Shown here: positions 23,095-36,548 of the stretch, piece by piece
Position numbering within the stretch: position 1 is the stretch's first letter
Layout of the letters: each line of letters opens with the position of its first letter
From: Ridgeia piscesae
Lineage: Eukaryota; Annelida; Polychaeta; Sabellida; Siboglinidae
NCBI GenBank assembly: GCA_025642075.2
Contig: JAODUO010000069.1
Coordinates: forward strand, 201,001-265,000
Direction: 5' to 3'
DNA: 64,000 nucleotides
Program-made: the position numbers and the translations under genes
Notes under the pieces: model-generated
The model's database searches: none
The model's input: the letters and a program-made list of their open reading frames with translations, nothing else
What the model was told of the DNA's origin: nothing

Positions 23095-24540
23095 CATGAG
23101 ATCTGAGGAGAACCCACAGGAGTGGAGAACGTGACGGATTGTCTCAATATGAAAAACATCAGGAAAATACACAGACACTACTTTGCTAAATCATATGTTG
23201 AAAATACGGGAAAGAAGCTTGTATAGCAGACAAAGAGCAGTAGTGGAAGGGTAAATCGGTGAAGCACAGCACGAATTTAGAAAAGGAAGAGGAACAACAA
23301 ATGGGATGTTTGCCACGAGGCAGCTAGGGGAGATGAAACTGAAAGGGTAGGAAGATATGATAACCGAATTCATAGAACGGTCATTGTTCCATACCGAGAG
23401 ATATGGCGATGGCATCATTGAGGCGGGTGGGTCCCGGACACTGAGCTCAGACAGGTAGAAGGGACATATGAAGACACAAAGAGCAAGTCGTTGTGTGGAT
23501 CGGGAATGTCAGGAAATGTTGAGGTAATAGTTGGCATGACACAGGGGGGGGGCGCCCTGAGACCATTGTTGTGTATCGCCGTGGTGGATGTGATAAGTAG
23601 TAAGATGTGTATGAAAAACATACTCCGGAAACTACGGTAAGCAGACGATCGGACCGTAGCAGCTGACGTGAAGTAGTTCTCGAAGATCTACTAATAGAGT
23701 GGGTAGGTATGATTAGCAGACACGGACTGAGACGAAGCTGAGATAAGTATGTGGATGGGGCAGAGAAGGAAGGAGCTGGACGTACACCTGGAGGGTAAGA
23801 CACACAGTTTTGTATAATAGGTGGAGCGGTTTGTGGGATGACAATTCGGACACCGAAATGTGCAAAATGATTAGTCTCGGCAAACGCTTAGGGGCTAGTC
23901 GAGTGGGCGATGGCAGATAGGGGAATATACCGAAAACTTAAAAAAGGAAAGTTGCTCACCTGTAGTGTTATTTGGACATATATTTTATATATATGGCCTA
24001 AAGACGATGGCACTAACATAAACAAGGTGAAATTTTGCAATAATAACTGGTTAATATGAACCATGGGTCATAAATGAGCTGATAAGAGAAGAATGGACGA
24101 AATGTGAGTGGAGTTGGAGTAGTAGAGGAACGTTTCAAGAAGGTATTTGTGGAGAGCAGGTAGAAATATACCAGTCATAAGGACAACATTGACGATGAAA
24201 ACTGGTAAGTAGCTTAGATGCCCAAAATAATGAAGGAAACGAAAGCCGAGCGTGTGGCGGGACGACTACGTTAACGCGATAATAGAAACCTCGAAAAAGT
24301 GGGAAAGAATGGACAACAACATCAACGTATATATATGGAATTGGTGACTGATGATAGAGGAGGTAGTGAGATACTAACGTGAGGAATAAGATGAGGAAGA
24401 AAAAAGACGTAAATAGAAAATATCCGCAATCATGCCCCTTACGACAGGGATGTCAAGGGAGAACAAAAACAACAACGCAGTAAATGAAAGTTGTTTTTTG
24501 AGGTTACTTGTAGGCTTATTAAGATTACTATATGCCATAC
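23095..24540 (+). mobile_element. Ancient non-LTR RT remnant, M2 copy
   Basis: Same remnant as 4,265-5,549, with the same landmarks (GMFA, GTYEDTKS, MWMGQRRKELDVHLEG) and further frame breaks. Uninterrupted by piggyBac; it shows the pre-insertion sequence acatcaacgtat near 24,328. Confidence 0.72.
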
Positions 24541-24741
24541 CTTTTCCAAAAACCATCACTTCACAAGGTGTCAGAGATGATCTGCCTTTGATTGCGATCT
24601 TCAAAGTAAAACCTTTGGCATTAGGATCACAGGTAAATGAAACTGTCTCGCCAGTATCCATGTCATTGGAGGACGATCCGCATTTCCAATATTGATCATT
24701 ATATGGACCAACTGTAATGTTGAAATTCCGCAGGTATGCAC
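24541..24741 (-). CDS. M2 F2b exon: C-terminal half of F-type lectin domain 2
   Basis: 201 nt, phase 1-1, acceptor ...catcag, donor GTATGG. Encodes AYLRNFNITVGPYNDQYWKC, SFTCDP and PCEVMVFG. Carries the four-residue PYND loop missing from M1 and M3. Confidence 0.87.
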
Positions 24742-24939
24742 CTGATGAAAAGGGAGTCTGATGAGTGTGACATATTATAAAAGTACAGACGCATGAACAT
24801 GTGAAACTATATGCCGTACCAAAACTAGAAATGCTAAATATAAGTATATCCAATTAAAATAAAGGACATCTGTTTGTAGTTAAATCAGTTACAGGAAGGA
24901 TGCTATACAATTAATCAAATGGTTATTACTCGTTCCGCG

Positions 24940-24989
24940 CATATATATATATATATACACATATATATATATATATAACACACACACAT

Positions 24990-25037
<48 letters not shown>
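24940..25037. repeat. (TA)n microsatellite
   Basis: AT repeats with a short ACACAC stretch, in the F2a/F2b intron of M2. Confidence 0.95.
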
Positions 25038-25038
<1 letters not shown>

Positions 25039-25266
25039 CAACGCTTACACTGCTCGACGGCAACTGCAAACCGCGACAACAAAAACGTAAAATCAAATCG
25101 GTTTTTAATTAATTACCGAAACTTTTATACACTGGTTGACAGATAATTGTTCGATGGCAAGACTGCTCAACGGTAAACCGTCGAGAATCGAAACAAAAGT
25201 GATTTTTCAGAAAATGTCTTAGTCGTTAGAAAAAAACCCTCCAATAATACCATAGCAAATACTTAC

Positions 25267-25479
25267 CACGCCAATCATAGCGGTTTTGTATTATAACCAC
25301 GCTCACAGAAATAATTTTCTTCAAATACACAATCCACCAAGGACTATAGTCTACACTGGTTATAATGCAGCTTGCATGTTTTGAAGTACCACCTGTCTTT
25401 CCATCTATGGCTCTTTCAGCATTTTTGTAAACTGACGAATGTCTAGCAGCACCTTGACGAGCGTAGTTTATTCCCAGGG
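25267..25479 (-). CDS. M2 F2a exon: N-terminal half of F-type lectin domain 2
   Basis: 213 nt, phase 1-1, acceptor ...tttgcag, donor GTAAGT. Encodes LGINYARQGAARHSS, AIDGKTGG, SCIITS, SPWWIVYL, QNRYDWRG. As in all F2 copies the vicinal CC is replaced by WR. Confidence 0.87.
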
Positions 25480-25610
25480 CTGCAAACGACATCATAACAG
25501 GCATGCATGTGTGTTTGAATATAATATGTCACGACACTACATATGGAAGCCTTTATGCATGCAGACATTTGCATATACATGTATGTTTGTGACGGGTATG
25601 AAGCACTCAC

Positions 25611-25715
25611 TGCTCTTAATGAGAAAGCCTTTACTGGCAAAAGCCACTCGAATTATACATTACAATATACATATTTTACATGACGAACACATCTGTCTAC
25701 CCTCGTACAGACGGC
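25611..25715 (-). pseudogene. M2 exon X, interrupted by a stop codon
   Basis: Same 105-nt length and borders as the other X copies, motif SSCKICIL, but codon 18 is TAA (TTG TAA TGT). If X is a real exon, M2 must skip it; skipping keeps phase 1. Confidence 0.35.
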
Positions 25716-27061
25716 CTCAAGCAATTACATCGAAAACAAGTGGCAAGCATTTTTCATTCATTCTCATATATGTACGGCTTTTCAACAACAAACACCTGTA
25801 ACATTTCCGTGAGAGAGATCTTCTAGTGTTCAAATAAATCTGCCAGTCGAAATTGAAATGGTGCCCTGCATAGAGGCGAGATGACCGATTGCAACAACAG
25901 TGCAACAAATCTCTCAGTAACTGAGTCAAGACTGATCAAGCCAGCGTACACTGGTGTCAAGAAGAACATTGTTATATCGTGTATCAGACGCGGCCAACAT
26001 GGCACGACAACACAAGAGGTTCACTATATCAACGACAGTTTTCTTCGACCCTTGCAGGTCGAAAATTAAAAATAAAATCCATTTTTATTCAACAACATCA
26101 TACATACGTGCATAGTACATGCACAGTGTAGCGTGCTGCTGCTGCTGCTGATGAAAGGACATAGCTGAAGTTATAGACTTCGGCTAGGTGGCGTTGCACG
26201 TTAGCGACCCGCACGCACGGAGGCCTCTGCATAATTGTAGTCCAATCAGAGTTGTTTTAATGTTTTACGTCGTAAACGAATCATCAAGAATGATCGCAGT
26301 AAGTTTCTGTGGTTATCCTAAATGAATAGTGTTCACACGGAATTCATGTCATAAGTTGGAGGAGCATGTGTAATTTAAATATTCAAGGATATATCGAACA
26401 GGAAGACACCAACGACATAATACTAAAATGACGATAGGACGTAGGACAATACGCGGTTGACTCGGGCATTACTGATGGGTGTGACACTCGCCGGGGTATT
26501 TGGACGTTGTAGATGTGTTATGTGAAACACATATATGTTTCATCTATAGATAGTGAATTACATCTGAATTATCATAATCATAATCCTTAAATAAGAAGAT
26601 ACTCAACGTCACGAACAAATTTGCCCCCAGTTGATGTTGAGTATGTAAGAGAGACTAGGAAATCAATACTTCGCTTAGTAGTTTAGAGGAACTAGGTAAA
26701 TGCATTGATCACTGCAGCGAGTGGTGATGGAAACTATTTGCAGTAATTTTGAATACGTTTAGTACTGCTAGACGATTAGAAATGTTGCCGGTCTTGTTAT
26801 TTGGTTCGATACTGGATAATCATAAATGGTCCCTGCTGTGGTGTTCACGGTGCCTGTTGTAGGCATGTTTAATAAATATCCAGAATGTATTAATTAATAT
26901 ATAAAAGAATGCACTGTGTATGTATGTATGTGTGTATGTATGTATGTATGCATGTATTCATGTTTGTGCGTACGTCCGTACGTATGTACATGCACGTATG
27001 TATGCTTGTATATGTGTATTTATATATGTATATATGCATAAGCATACACATATTCATATAT

Positions 27062-27120
<59 letters not shown>

Positions 27121-27157
27121 TAAAATACATATATATGTGCGTAACTATAACACTCAC
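25716..27157. other. M2 intron between EGF_A and exon X
   Basis: Contains the empty Harbinger target site (TTA at 26,257-26,259), a short CTG run near 26,133, then ATGT repeats (26,914-27,010) and TA repeats (27,062-27,117). No gene recognised. Confidence 0.6.
26914..27117. repeat. Compound (ATGT)n and (TA)n microsatellite beside the M2 EGF_A donor
   Basis: Tetranucleotide repeats followed by a pure TA tract, ending about 40 nt from the EGF_A donor on the sense strand. Confidence 0.94.
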
Positions 27158-27268
27158 ATCTATGATAGTTTGCCCGATAATTCCTTTTCCACGTGCAGCT
27201 GTAACCAGTGTCGGTATTGTTGCAAACACCCGAATATTTGCAAGGACTTGACTTGCATGAATCGACAT
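27158..27268 (-). CDS. M2 EGF_A exon (EGF-like, fifth Cys replaced)
   Basis: 111 nt, phase 1-1, acceptor ...acacag, donor GTGAGT. VDSCKSSPCKYSGVC, GYSCTWKRNYRANYHR. Trp stands at the cysteine-5 site as in every module. Confidence 0.75.
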
Positions 27269-29028
27269 CTGTGTTATTAAATGAAACATGTATGGTATAT
27301 CGTTATGGTTCTTCTTTAGATTGTCTAGATTTTAACAACATTTTGGTACAACGATACCGGCACGTCATAATATATCGATATACTTCGTTTATATCGGAAT
27401 TATACTTAGGTTGTTTATTCTCTGTATGAAACGTTCAAGAAATGCGGTAATTAACCTTCGAAATAGTTCACACGTGAAAGTTATAAAGACTGCTACAAGC
27501 ATCGACATTTAATTGATTCATATATGACGACAAAACGCTGTATACACATCATTATGATGATATGTACGTAAGACTATAAACGCAGTTTATTGAATAATGA
27601 CTTCTCCCATTCAATCGTACGATAATTATTAATACTGAGCTATTATTTACGACAAATTGACCCAATTCCTTATTGGTCGTCAAGAATAATATTTGCATAA
27701 TTGATCACATTAGTATTGAAGGGAATCAAAGGGGAAAAGTGACATGCTACGTATGTGAAAAAGTTAATACAAACCAACCACATCGAATGGGGCGTCCGAC
27801 CTGACCAATCAGCGGAACTGATTACGTATCCCGTGCTTTTCAGTTCACAATAGCAGTTGTAAACACAAAGTTATGAGATACGTGCAGTCGAACTTTGTAT
27901 GCTGATTTTGCCTGATACATTATGTTATATTGCTGTGCATATGGCTGTAACAATACAAATGTAACAAAAAGCTGTCAAAGTTTCACTCCCTATTTGAGAG
28001 TCGTCGAAACCCCGGCCATTTTCCCTAGAGCAAAATCTTCGGTATCTAAATGATTTAAATCTTGTGCTATTAGACACATGGCGATATATGTCGATTTGAC
28101 CAATGTACACAATTGTATTGTTCATAAACCACAGTTAACGTTCTAGAAGATACCGGGTAAACACAGCATGGGCTGAGGTTGAGCCGGACGCAGGCCGGCT
28201 AGGTCTAAGTGGTTTGGGCCGTCCGCCGCCGCACCAATGAATGCCTTCACCGTCACTTTGGTGGTTATTATTCTTTATTATTAATTTTACATCATCCTAC
28301 TTTGAATGGTTATCACAGTATGTTGTGACTATGTATTGTCGAGCTTGGTTTTCAGAGTTGTACTTATCTAGAATTATTGAGTGCACAACAGGTTACACAT
28401 TTACCCTCTGTGTGTGATGTTTTACTTTCCGTGGCAGACACAAGGGACCACCGGCTTTTTAGTGTCTCTTCAGAAACACACAGGCAATGTGAGGTGAAAG
28501 AAATTGCCTAAGTTTCGAAACGGCAGCAGGTGGCTTTGAACTATACCATCCACTCGAATGACAGTATGGCGCTCTACCGCGCGAACACCGCTCCCCACTT
28601 ACATACATAGCAGAATAGTAGAGCTTAGCCGGATCGGGAGCAATTCGCATGAACGACATAACGGCATAATATAGCACTTTGACACCACTCGCTAAGTCAG
28701 TTTTCAAAAGTATTGCATTTCGTAGTCACGCAGTTCCTTTTTCAGGTTGACGACTCGGAAAGTGCCAGCATGACAGATGTGCAAGGAGCACTCGTTACGT
28801 CACAGACTATGAATAATGGCGCATCTCGTGAAGTTCAACAGACGAAGTTTAATTATTTTTTTATTCATAAACCAGTGACATTATAAATGTGATTACGGTT
28901 CGAAACGGTTGGTTTCTATTAAATATTTGACGTGCATAGCATGTAACGTTTTCCTGTTGGTTCATTTAAATAAGCGAGAAACCAGAACATATTGTTACGA
29001 CTGAAGTAAACTTATGTATCACGCTTAC
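27269..29028. other. Inter-module stretch M2/M3
   Basis: Alignable to the M1/M2 and M3/M4 stretches but free of the P-like, MITE and long-TIR insertions, so it serves as the empty-site reference for them (near 27,975, 28,193 and 28,802). No exon recognised. Confidence 0.55.
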
Positions 29029-29139
29029 ATTGACAGTTCGATCCTACGTAGTTATCCTTGCAAACACACAGGTAGCCTTCCAGTATGTCATTACACGTGG
29101 CTCCATTTTTGCAAGGGCGAGTTTTGCAGGCATGAAATG
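29029..29139 (-). CDS. M3 EGF_B exon (EGF-like domain)
   Basis: 111 nt, phase 1-1, donor GTAAGC. FHACKTRPCKNGATC, GYLCVCK, GSNC: all six cysteines present. Confidence 0.88.
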
Positions 29140-29654
29140 CTGTAAAGTCAACAGGATTGTGTTGCCAGAAGCTAATGTTTTCAATTGTGATCCATGGAGG
29201 GTAAGTATATGACAAAAAGTGTAAACAATACACTACCTGAATAAGAGAAACTCTACTTGAGTCACAGCCCAATTATACCATTTGTGTCTTCACATATTTT
29301 AATAATAAAAATAAATCTTGCTATTTTATTGGGCGATTAACATCAATGTGGTTTGATTATGGCGTTTAGTTTGTTATTGCAGTATTATATCGAACACGAC
29401 TGAATGTACATTTGTTGAACTATAAATGAAAATATTAAGGCGACTACACGAATGTGTCAACATTCCATACAGAGAGCTTTAGTAAGATGCACATCCTGAC
29501 TGATTGGTATTGCATAATTTTTCAAATGTTTGAGCAATCATTGAAATATGTCTTGTTGAAAGGAATTTTCCTGTATTGACAATCATTCAATGTTTTTAAC
29601 GAATGTGTTCTCGTATCGCCTTAATTTCAGGGCAAATGTTCAAATCAACCATAC

Positions 29655-29849
29655 CTGTTCCAAAAATTAACACTTCACACAAATTGAGCATAAGGCTTTT
29701 CCCTTTTCTTGTGATCGTCAGTGATGTCCCTGTAGCATTATATTCACATGGGAATGATTTGATTTCTCCTGTTGACATGTTATTGCTGGACGATCCACAC
29801 CTCTTATCATGTGGACCAACGGAGATATTGAAATTGCGCAACCAATCAC
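29655..29849 (-). CDS. M3 F1b exon: C-terminal half of F-type lectin domain 1
   Basis: 195 nt, phase 1-1, donor GTATGG. DWLRNFNISVGPHDKRCG, then SFPCEY and NLCEVLIFG. Three codons are missing after VGPH compared with the other modules; the frame is kept. Confidence 0.87.
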
Positions 29850-30044
29850 CTGTTGTACAGGTAATGCAATAATTAACATGAGTGGTCAAGCAAATACGTA
29901 ATATCAATACGTATGGAACAATCAAAACAAAATTACACTTAATTTATACACTTGATTCACCTACTGTGGTAAGATAATAATGTTCAACGTATGCCTGTTT
30001 ACCTATTTTGATAAATACGGACTACAAAGAAGCAGGCTAAAACA

Positions 30045-30053
30045 TATATATAT

Positions 30054-30122
<69 letters not shown>
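30045..30122. repeat. (TA)n microsatellite
   Basis: TA tract in the F1a/F1b intron of M3, where M1 has a CA tract. Confidence 0.95.
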
Positions 30123-30129
<7 letters not shown>

Positions 30130-30284
30130 TAGGTTAGAATGCACAACATATAATAACGCATCATGTGTAAGATTGGTTAACTTTTATTTCACGCCGCAGG
30201 GTCTCTCAAATTACTATTACATGTGTATAGAGTAAGGTCAGAAGGAAAAAATATGTTGGCACAGTACACCGTTTAAAAACTTAC

Positions 30285-30506
30285 CGCAACAATCAGCACG
30301 ATTTACAATTGTAACTTCCCTCACAAAGATTTTGTAATTGAAAGAGACTTTCCACCAAGGATAGTCATCTTTGCTATACGAGCGAATGCAGCTCTTGTGT
30401 CTCATATCTCCGTCTACATTTCCATCTATGGCAAACTCAGGTTTGGTACGCAAACCAACAGAAGACTGTGTGGCAGTTCCGTTTAGTGCTATGTTACTCC
30501 AAAGTT
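30285..30506 (-). CDS. M3 F1a exon: N-terminal half of F-type lectin domain 1
   Basis: 222 nt, phase 1-1, donor GTAAGT. WSNIALNGTATQSS, FAIDGNVDGDM, SCIRSY, PWWKVSF, NRADCC. Shares WSNIAL, NVDGDM and SFNY with M1 against WSDIAL, NIDGHM and SFHY in M2 and M4. Confidence 0.88.
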
Positions 30507-30574
30507 CTACATAAAAACATATAAGTAATAGACCGGGAATAAAAAACTTATAAAATTAGGACATACATACGTTT

Positions 30575-30836
<262 letters not shown>

Positions 30837-30879
30837 TTGTGTGAATATGCTGAGGTATATGCAAACAATCTTTATTCTG

Positions 30880-32056
30880 ACAATATGCAATTTCTGTACA
30901 ATATGCAGTTTCATATAGTGGCTAAACGAGTTGGAATATGTTGGACAAAAGATTGATCCCAGAGGGGTGAAGAACGGGACTGATTGTCGCAATATGAAAA
31001 AGACTAGGACAATACATACACTACTTTGCTAAATCATATGTTGAAAATACAGGAAAGAAGCTGGTGTGGCAGAAAAAGAGCAGCAGTGGAAGGGGAAATC
31101 GGTGAAGCATAGCATGGATTTAGAAAAAGAAGAGGAAAAATATATGGGATGGTTGCCATGAGGCACATAGGGGAGAAGAAACTGAAAGGATAAGAAATAT
31201 GCCAACCGAATTTATGGACATTGAGAACGGTTATTATTCCATACTGAGAGAAATGGCGATGGCGTCATTGAGGTGGGTAGGTCCCAGAGGCGTAAGTCAG
31301 ACAGGTGGAAGGTATATATGACGACACTACGAACAGGTTGTTGTGTGGATCGGGAATATCAGGAGAGTTTGAAGTAAATGTTAGCATGACACATGAGCGC
31401 GACCGACCTGAGCCCATTGTTGTTTATCGCCGTGGTGGATATGATAAGTAGTAAGATTGGTATGAAAAACATACTCCGGAAACTACGGTAAGCAGACGAT
31501 CGGACAGAAGTAGCAGAGGGGAAGTAGTTCTCGAAGATCTACTAATAGAGTGGGTAGGTATGATTAGCAGACACGGACTGAGACGAAGCTGAGATAAGTA
31601 TGTGGATGGGGCAGAGAAGGAAAGAGCTGGACGTACACCTGGATGGTAAGAGGCATAAGCACACACAGTTTTGTATAATAGGTGGAGCGGTTTGTGGGGA
31701 TGACAATTCGGACACCGAAATGTTTAAAAGGATTACTGCCTCGGAGAGATCAGACTACCAAGCGTGTGGCGAGGCGACTGCGTTAACGTGGTAACAGAGA
31801 CCTGGAAAACGTGGGGAAAATGGAGAACAAAATCAACGTATAGATGGAATTGGTGACTATGGGAAAAGAACGTAGTGAGAGAGAAAAGTGAAGAATGAGA
31901 TGAGGGAAAAAACGACGAAAATAGAACAGATCAGCAACCATGCTCCTGGCGACAGGGATGTCAAAGGGAGAAGAAAAATAACAACAACAACGCAGTAAAA
32001 TTAAAGGTGTTGTTTGAGGTTCCTTCTAGGCTAATTAAAATTACTACATGTCATAC
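30880..32056 (+). mobile_element. Ancient non-LTR RT remnant, M3 copy
   Basis: Same remnant, shortened by an internal deletion of about 0.35 kb after GGAVCGDDNSD (near 31,740). Pre-insertion piggyBac site intact at about 31,838. Confidence 0.72.
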
Positions 32057-32245
32057 CTTTTCCAAAAACCATGACTTCACAAAATGCCAGAAATGATTTG
32101 GCTTTGATTGTGATCTTCAAAGTAGAACCTATGGCTTTAGCATCACAGGTGAATGCGCCTGTCTCACCAGAGTCCAAGTCATTGTAGGACGAACCACACG
32201 TCCAATATTGACCAACTTTAATGTTGAAATTCCGCAGGAATTCAC
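32057..32245 (-). CDS. M3 F2b exon: C-terminal half of F-type lectin domain 2
   Basis: 189 nt, phase 1-1, acceptor ...cgttag, donor GTATGA. EFLRNFNIKVGQYWTCG, FTCDA, FCEVMVFG. Same short loop as M1. Confidence 0.86.
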
Positions 32246-32337
32246 CTAACGAAAAGGGAATATGATGAATGTGACATAGTAGACAAGTACAGAAGCATGA
32301 ACATGTGAAACTGTATGCAGTACCGAAACTAGAAATG

Positions 32338-32369
<32 letters not shown>

Positions 32370-32455
32370 TATTAAAATAAAGGACATCGATTCGTAGTTA
32401 AATCAGTTACAGGAAGGATGCTATACAATTAATCAAATGGTTATTACTCGTTCTG

Positions 32456-32458
<3 letters not shown>

Positions 32459-32529
<71 letters not shown>
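32459..32529. repeat. (CA)n microsatellite
   Basis: Short CA tract in the F2a/F2b intron of M3; a small TA tract precedes it at 32,340-32,367. Confidence 0.95.
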
Positions 32530-32530
<1 letters not shown>

Positions 32531-32704
32531 TCAAATCGGTTTTTAATTAATTACCCGAAACCTTTCTACACTGGTCGACATATAGTTGTTCAATGGCAAG
32601 ACTGCTCAACGGTAAACCGTCGAGAATCGAAACAATTTATTTTTTAGAAAATGTCTTAGTCGTTAGAAAAAAACAACTGCAATAATATCACAGCAACTAC
32701 TTAC

Positions 32705-32917
32705 CACGCCAATCAAAGCCGTTTTGTATTATAACCATGCGCACTAAAATTACTTTCATGAAAAACACAGTCCACCAAGGACTAATGGCTGGATTGGTTC
32801 GAATGCAATTTGCATGTTCTGAAGGACCACCTGTCTTTCCATCTATGGCTTTTTGAGCATTGGCGTATCTTGACGATTGTCTAGCAACACCTTGACGAGC
32901 GTAGTTTATTCCCAGGG
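32705..32917 (-). CDS. M3 F2a exon: N-terminal half of F-type lectin domain 2
   Basis: 213 nt, phase 1-1, donor GTAAGT. LGINYARQGVARQSS, AIDGKTGG, NCIRT, SPWWTVFF, QNGFDWRG. Uniquely, the conserved Arg of the RxD motif is Gly here, so even the last fucose-contact residue is gone. Confidence 0.86.
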
Positions 32918-33042
32918 CTGCAAACAACATGATAATACGCGTGTGCTTGAATATAATTTGTCACGTCACTACATATGTAAGGCTTTAAGCATGCAGACAT
33001 TTGTATATACAGGTATGTTTGTGACGAGTGTGAAGCACTCAC

Positions 33043-33147
33043 TGCTCTTAATAAAAATGCTTTTAATGCCAAAAGCCTCTCGAATTATACATGACATTAG
33101 ACATATTTTATATGACGAAAACATTTGTCTGCTCTCGTCTAGACGGT
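33043..33147 (-). CDS. M3 exon X: candidate 105-nt phase 1-1 exon
   Basis: Open; acceptor ...tgttttag, donor GTGAGT. SSYKICLMSC replaces SSCKIC of the other copies. Unknown family. Confidence 0.35.
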
Positions 33148-33748
33148 CTAAAACAATTACATCGAAAATAAATGGCAAGCGTTTTTCATTCATTCCCATA
33201 TATGTACGGCTTTTCGACGACAAACACCTGGGACATTTCCGTGAGAGAGATGATCTAGTGCTAAAATAAATCTGCCATCGAATCTGCCAATCGAATTTGA
33301 AACGGTGCCCTGCGTTGAGGCAAGATGACCGATTGCAACAACAGTACAACAAATATCTTAATAACTTCGTCTAGGCTGATCAAGCCAGCGTGCACTGGTA
33401 TCAAGCAGAACATCGTTATATCATGCATCAGACGCGGCCAAGTGATTCTGGAATCATTGGTGGGTCATGGCACGACAACACACGAGGTTCACTATCGCAA
33501 CGAAAGTTTTCATCGTCCCTTTCAGGTCGAAAAATAAATATTTTTGTATATAAACGAAGGAATGAATGAACGAATGTTTTTATTAAACCACAACATCATA
33601 TATGCGTGCACAGTATTCTGAGTATATGCACAATGTGGTGTGCTGAAAGGACCTAGCTGAAGTGATAGACTTCAGCTAGGTGGCGTTGCACGTTAGGGAC
33701 CCGCATTTATGGAGGGCTCTGCATAATCTTAGTCTAATCAGAGTTATT
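33148..33748. other. Intron stretch between M3 exon X and Harbinger copy 2
   Basis: Alignable to 8,348-8,916. No gene recognised. Confidence 0.45.
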
Positions 33749-33894
33749 TTAAGGTGGTCATACACGTACGATGGACTCATACGAGTGACTCGGATGAAAC
33801 CATCCGATTCATATGTGCATCGCAAAATCGTATGTAAAATCGTACGTGTATCATGCACGTCCGAGTCACTCGTACGGGTGACTCGGACTAAACA

Positions 33895-35512
33895 ATCAAT
33901 GAGATGACAGCACTAAGATGAACTGAGACCTTCTTAAAAATGGCAGATACTGATTTGGTAAAACTCTCACTTCAAACAATTTTGGAGCCTTACCTTGAAA
34001 AAGTCGCTATGCAATGGTGCAAACCCACGTTACAAAGATAGAAGCATCGGTTACGAATAGCCTGCATGTTCTCATTATTGACGCAAATTCTCAATAATGA
34101 CGCTTCTTGAAGCAGTGTTCACAAAATTGGAGGATTATATAATTCTGTGGCAACGCCAACGTCGTTGTCGTCGAATGATGACTGGATCGTTCAAAATTCA
34201 ATGTCAGACCCTTGTCAGACGTTAGTAGTGACAGTGCAATTAGGATCACTCGAGTAACTGTTGTTTAGTTTCCACAATATTTGTATTTTAAACATTTCAA
34301 ATCATAAAACAATGCTCGTCTGAACACACGTTTCCAATGACATACAACATAGATGTGAAGGAATATGCGAGTGGGCTTACATAAATACCCCTAGATGCTA
34401 ACGCACGAACCATGTAGCTTTACACGAAGCCAGTATCATCTGAGGTATCATTCAATTTCAAGAAGTGATGAACCATCCGCAGGCGGAGAGTGTCTAACAA
34501 TACCACAAAGATGGAAACCAGGAAATGATCAATCAAACATGCATAAAAACAGCACATGATCAATCCCGTCACGGTAGACTCCAGCAATATGCTAAATATT
34601 GCTACGAAACAGGGAGCCACTGTAACCATCATTACAACTCTGGAAACTGCCGAATATATTTGCAAAACTAAGCACCAGAAATATTTTAATGACACTTCAA
34701 AGTCCAAAAGGTACGTGACAGCATATTTGAAGAACTGCATCCTCAATGACATTTTATTGTACCGCAGAAGCAGACGTAGCAGCTGATCAATGAGGTTGTC
34801 ATGCTGATACGCCTTCTTCATCAGAAAGCCGTTGGGAAAGATGTCAATCTTGAGGAAACCATCGGAGAATATGAATGTTCTAAGGTACCGCAAGCTTTAT
34901 TTGAGTCAAATGGATCGATGCGTCATAGCTGTAAAGCATGATGGTTGACAGCTGTGCTGAAAGAGACTCACTTGAAGATGGTGGAGAAATTATTAGATAT
35001 CGGTAGGAAGATGGATTCCACAAGTTTCGAACCAGTATGTTTGACGGCGCCGCCATTACCAGAACTTACACAATGGTATACAAGTTGCCTGTCGCTAGCA
35101 AATGCCCTTGTAATTGTTCAGGCGCTAAATTCCAACTGCCGCGTTGTGCTGCTTGCAAGTGCAAAGGGATACCAAATGTGGGTGAGTAATACCTGTTCGG
35201 ACTCTTGCTAAAAACAATGGCTGTGACAAGAGTGACACAGATGACTCAGAACAATGTTTAAGATGTGATTGAGTAACACCTTGATGTTTTTATTTTCGAA
35301 TAATGCGGGTTATCATAATTTTATGTTGTCTTAACAAACATCGCATTAATAACCAGCAGTAGATTGTGCATTAGCACTCTGTCTTTAATAGTATGTATTA
35401 CCCTAAGGAATGCGAAAATGATACAATCAATGAAATCCACTCCGATTTGCGTCACATCACGACTGCGCAACACTTAGGGGTTGGGTACATGTTTGGGTCG
35501 TGAGTGCGTATA
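33895..35512. other. Unassigned sequence inside Harbinger copy 2
   Basis: Unique to this copy. A + strand start MADTDLVKLSLQTILEPYLE at 33,941 is open for 33 codons; a further open frame at 34,945-35,180 (SFEPVCLTAPPLPELTQW) runs into a consensus donor GTGAGT at 35,182. A 157-codon minus-strand frame at 34,420-34,893 overlaps. They may be exons of a transposon ORF. No family recognised. Confidence 0.3.
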
Positions 35513-36548
35513 ACGTAGCACCACGGACTTATATGCACTGGACTGCTGTCTCCGGGTTCAAGGCCGCTAGAGTAGCGCAGCAAGGTCAACCTAGCACAAG
35601 ATGTATAAGTTACTTCCGGTTGTCTGCTAGTTGCCGACAATTTCGCAGTTGACCGCAGGAAAACCTCGTTTTAATTAAGACATTTGGATACATGACACGT
35701 ATGTTTAATAAAATCCTAGCAAATACATTGTTTGGAAAGTTGTTTTGAGTTTAGTATTGACGATTTTAAACGGCTAAAATGCGTTGCCGCGAAAAAATCA
35801 TCGACCCAACTTGGCAACTACGAAGTACTAGTCCGTGTTGCAATTTATCAGTAAATGAAACCGTGGCTGCTTCGGTGGTTGGGGCAAACCCAGACTAGGG
35901 AAGGAAACAATTCATCAGTTTTAATCAAAATGAATGACTTGGGATTTAGTTACAGCCACGAGATGGACTTTAGGACCAGGGCCAACAGTATACAGATGGT
36001 CCCGAGACAACCCTCCACAGACCACATCCCATGATCGTTACGGAAAATATAGTAGGTAGCCCTGCTGTAGGCACTTCAGAAAAAATACCACAGGATTTAG
36101 GCTTAAATGAAAGGTAATAAGTTACAGATCACGTAACTGTTAATTTTATTACGATACCTTTATTAGATCCAAAATTATTGCAATTTAAAAACGAAAATAT
36201 TGCGCTAAATTTGTGTATCTCTTATAATGGTAAAATAAGCTCATTTTTGTTTCTGTTGATAAATATTCGAATAAGTGACTTTAAAATGGCATAACGTTGT
36301 AATTTTAGAACTATTAAAATATTATTTGCAACATTTAAAAATACATTGAATGGAGTGATACATTTTCAATACTGATGTTTTTTCATACTAATTAATCCAG
36401 TTAATTAGCTAATATTAGTTAAGTAGTGCACCAAGTTAACAGGCCGAAACATTCTAATTAAGACCAGCCGAGTCCATAAATATGAAGATATTTATACATA
36501 ATATTATTATGCAGTGTGCATAACCACATTTATTACGAGAATAAAAAT

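Noticed and set aside
24432..24695. 87-codon + strand frame over M2 F2b
   Set aside because: Antisense shadow of the lectin exon; the minus strand has the domain and splice sites.
34420..34893. 157-codon hydrophobic minus-strand frame as a membrane protein
   Set aside because: Overlaps a + strand frame of similar quality inside transposon sequence; no family match and hydrophobicity is expected from AT-rich antisense reading.
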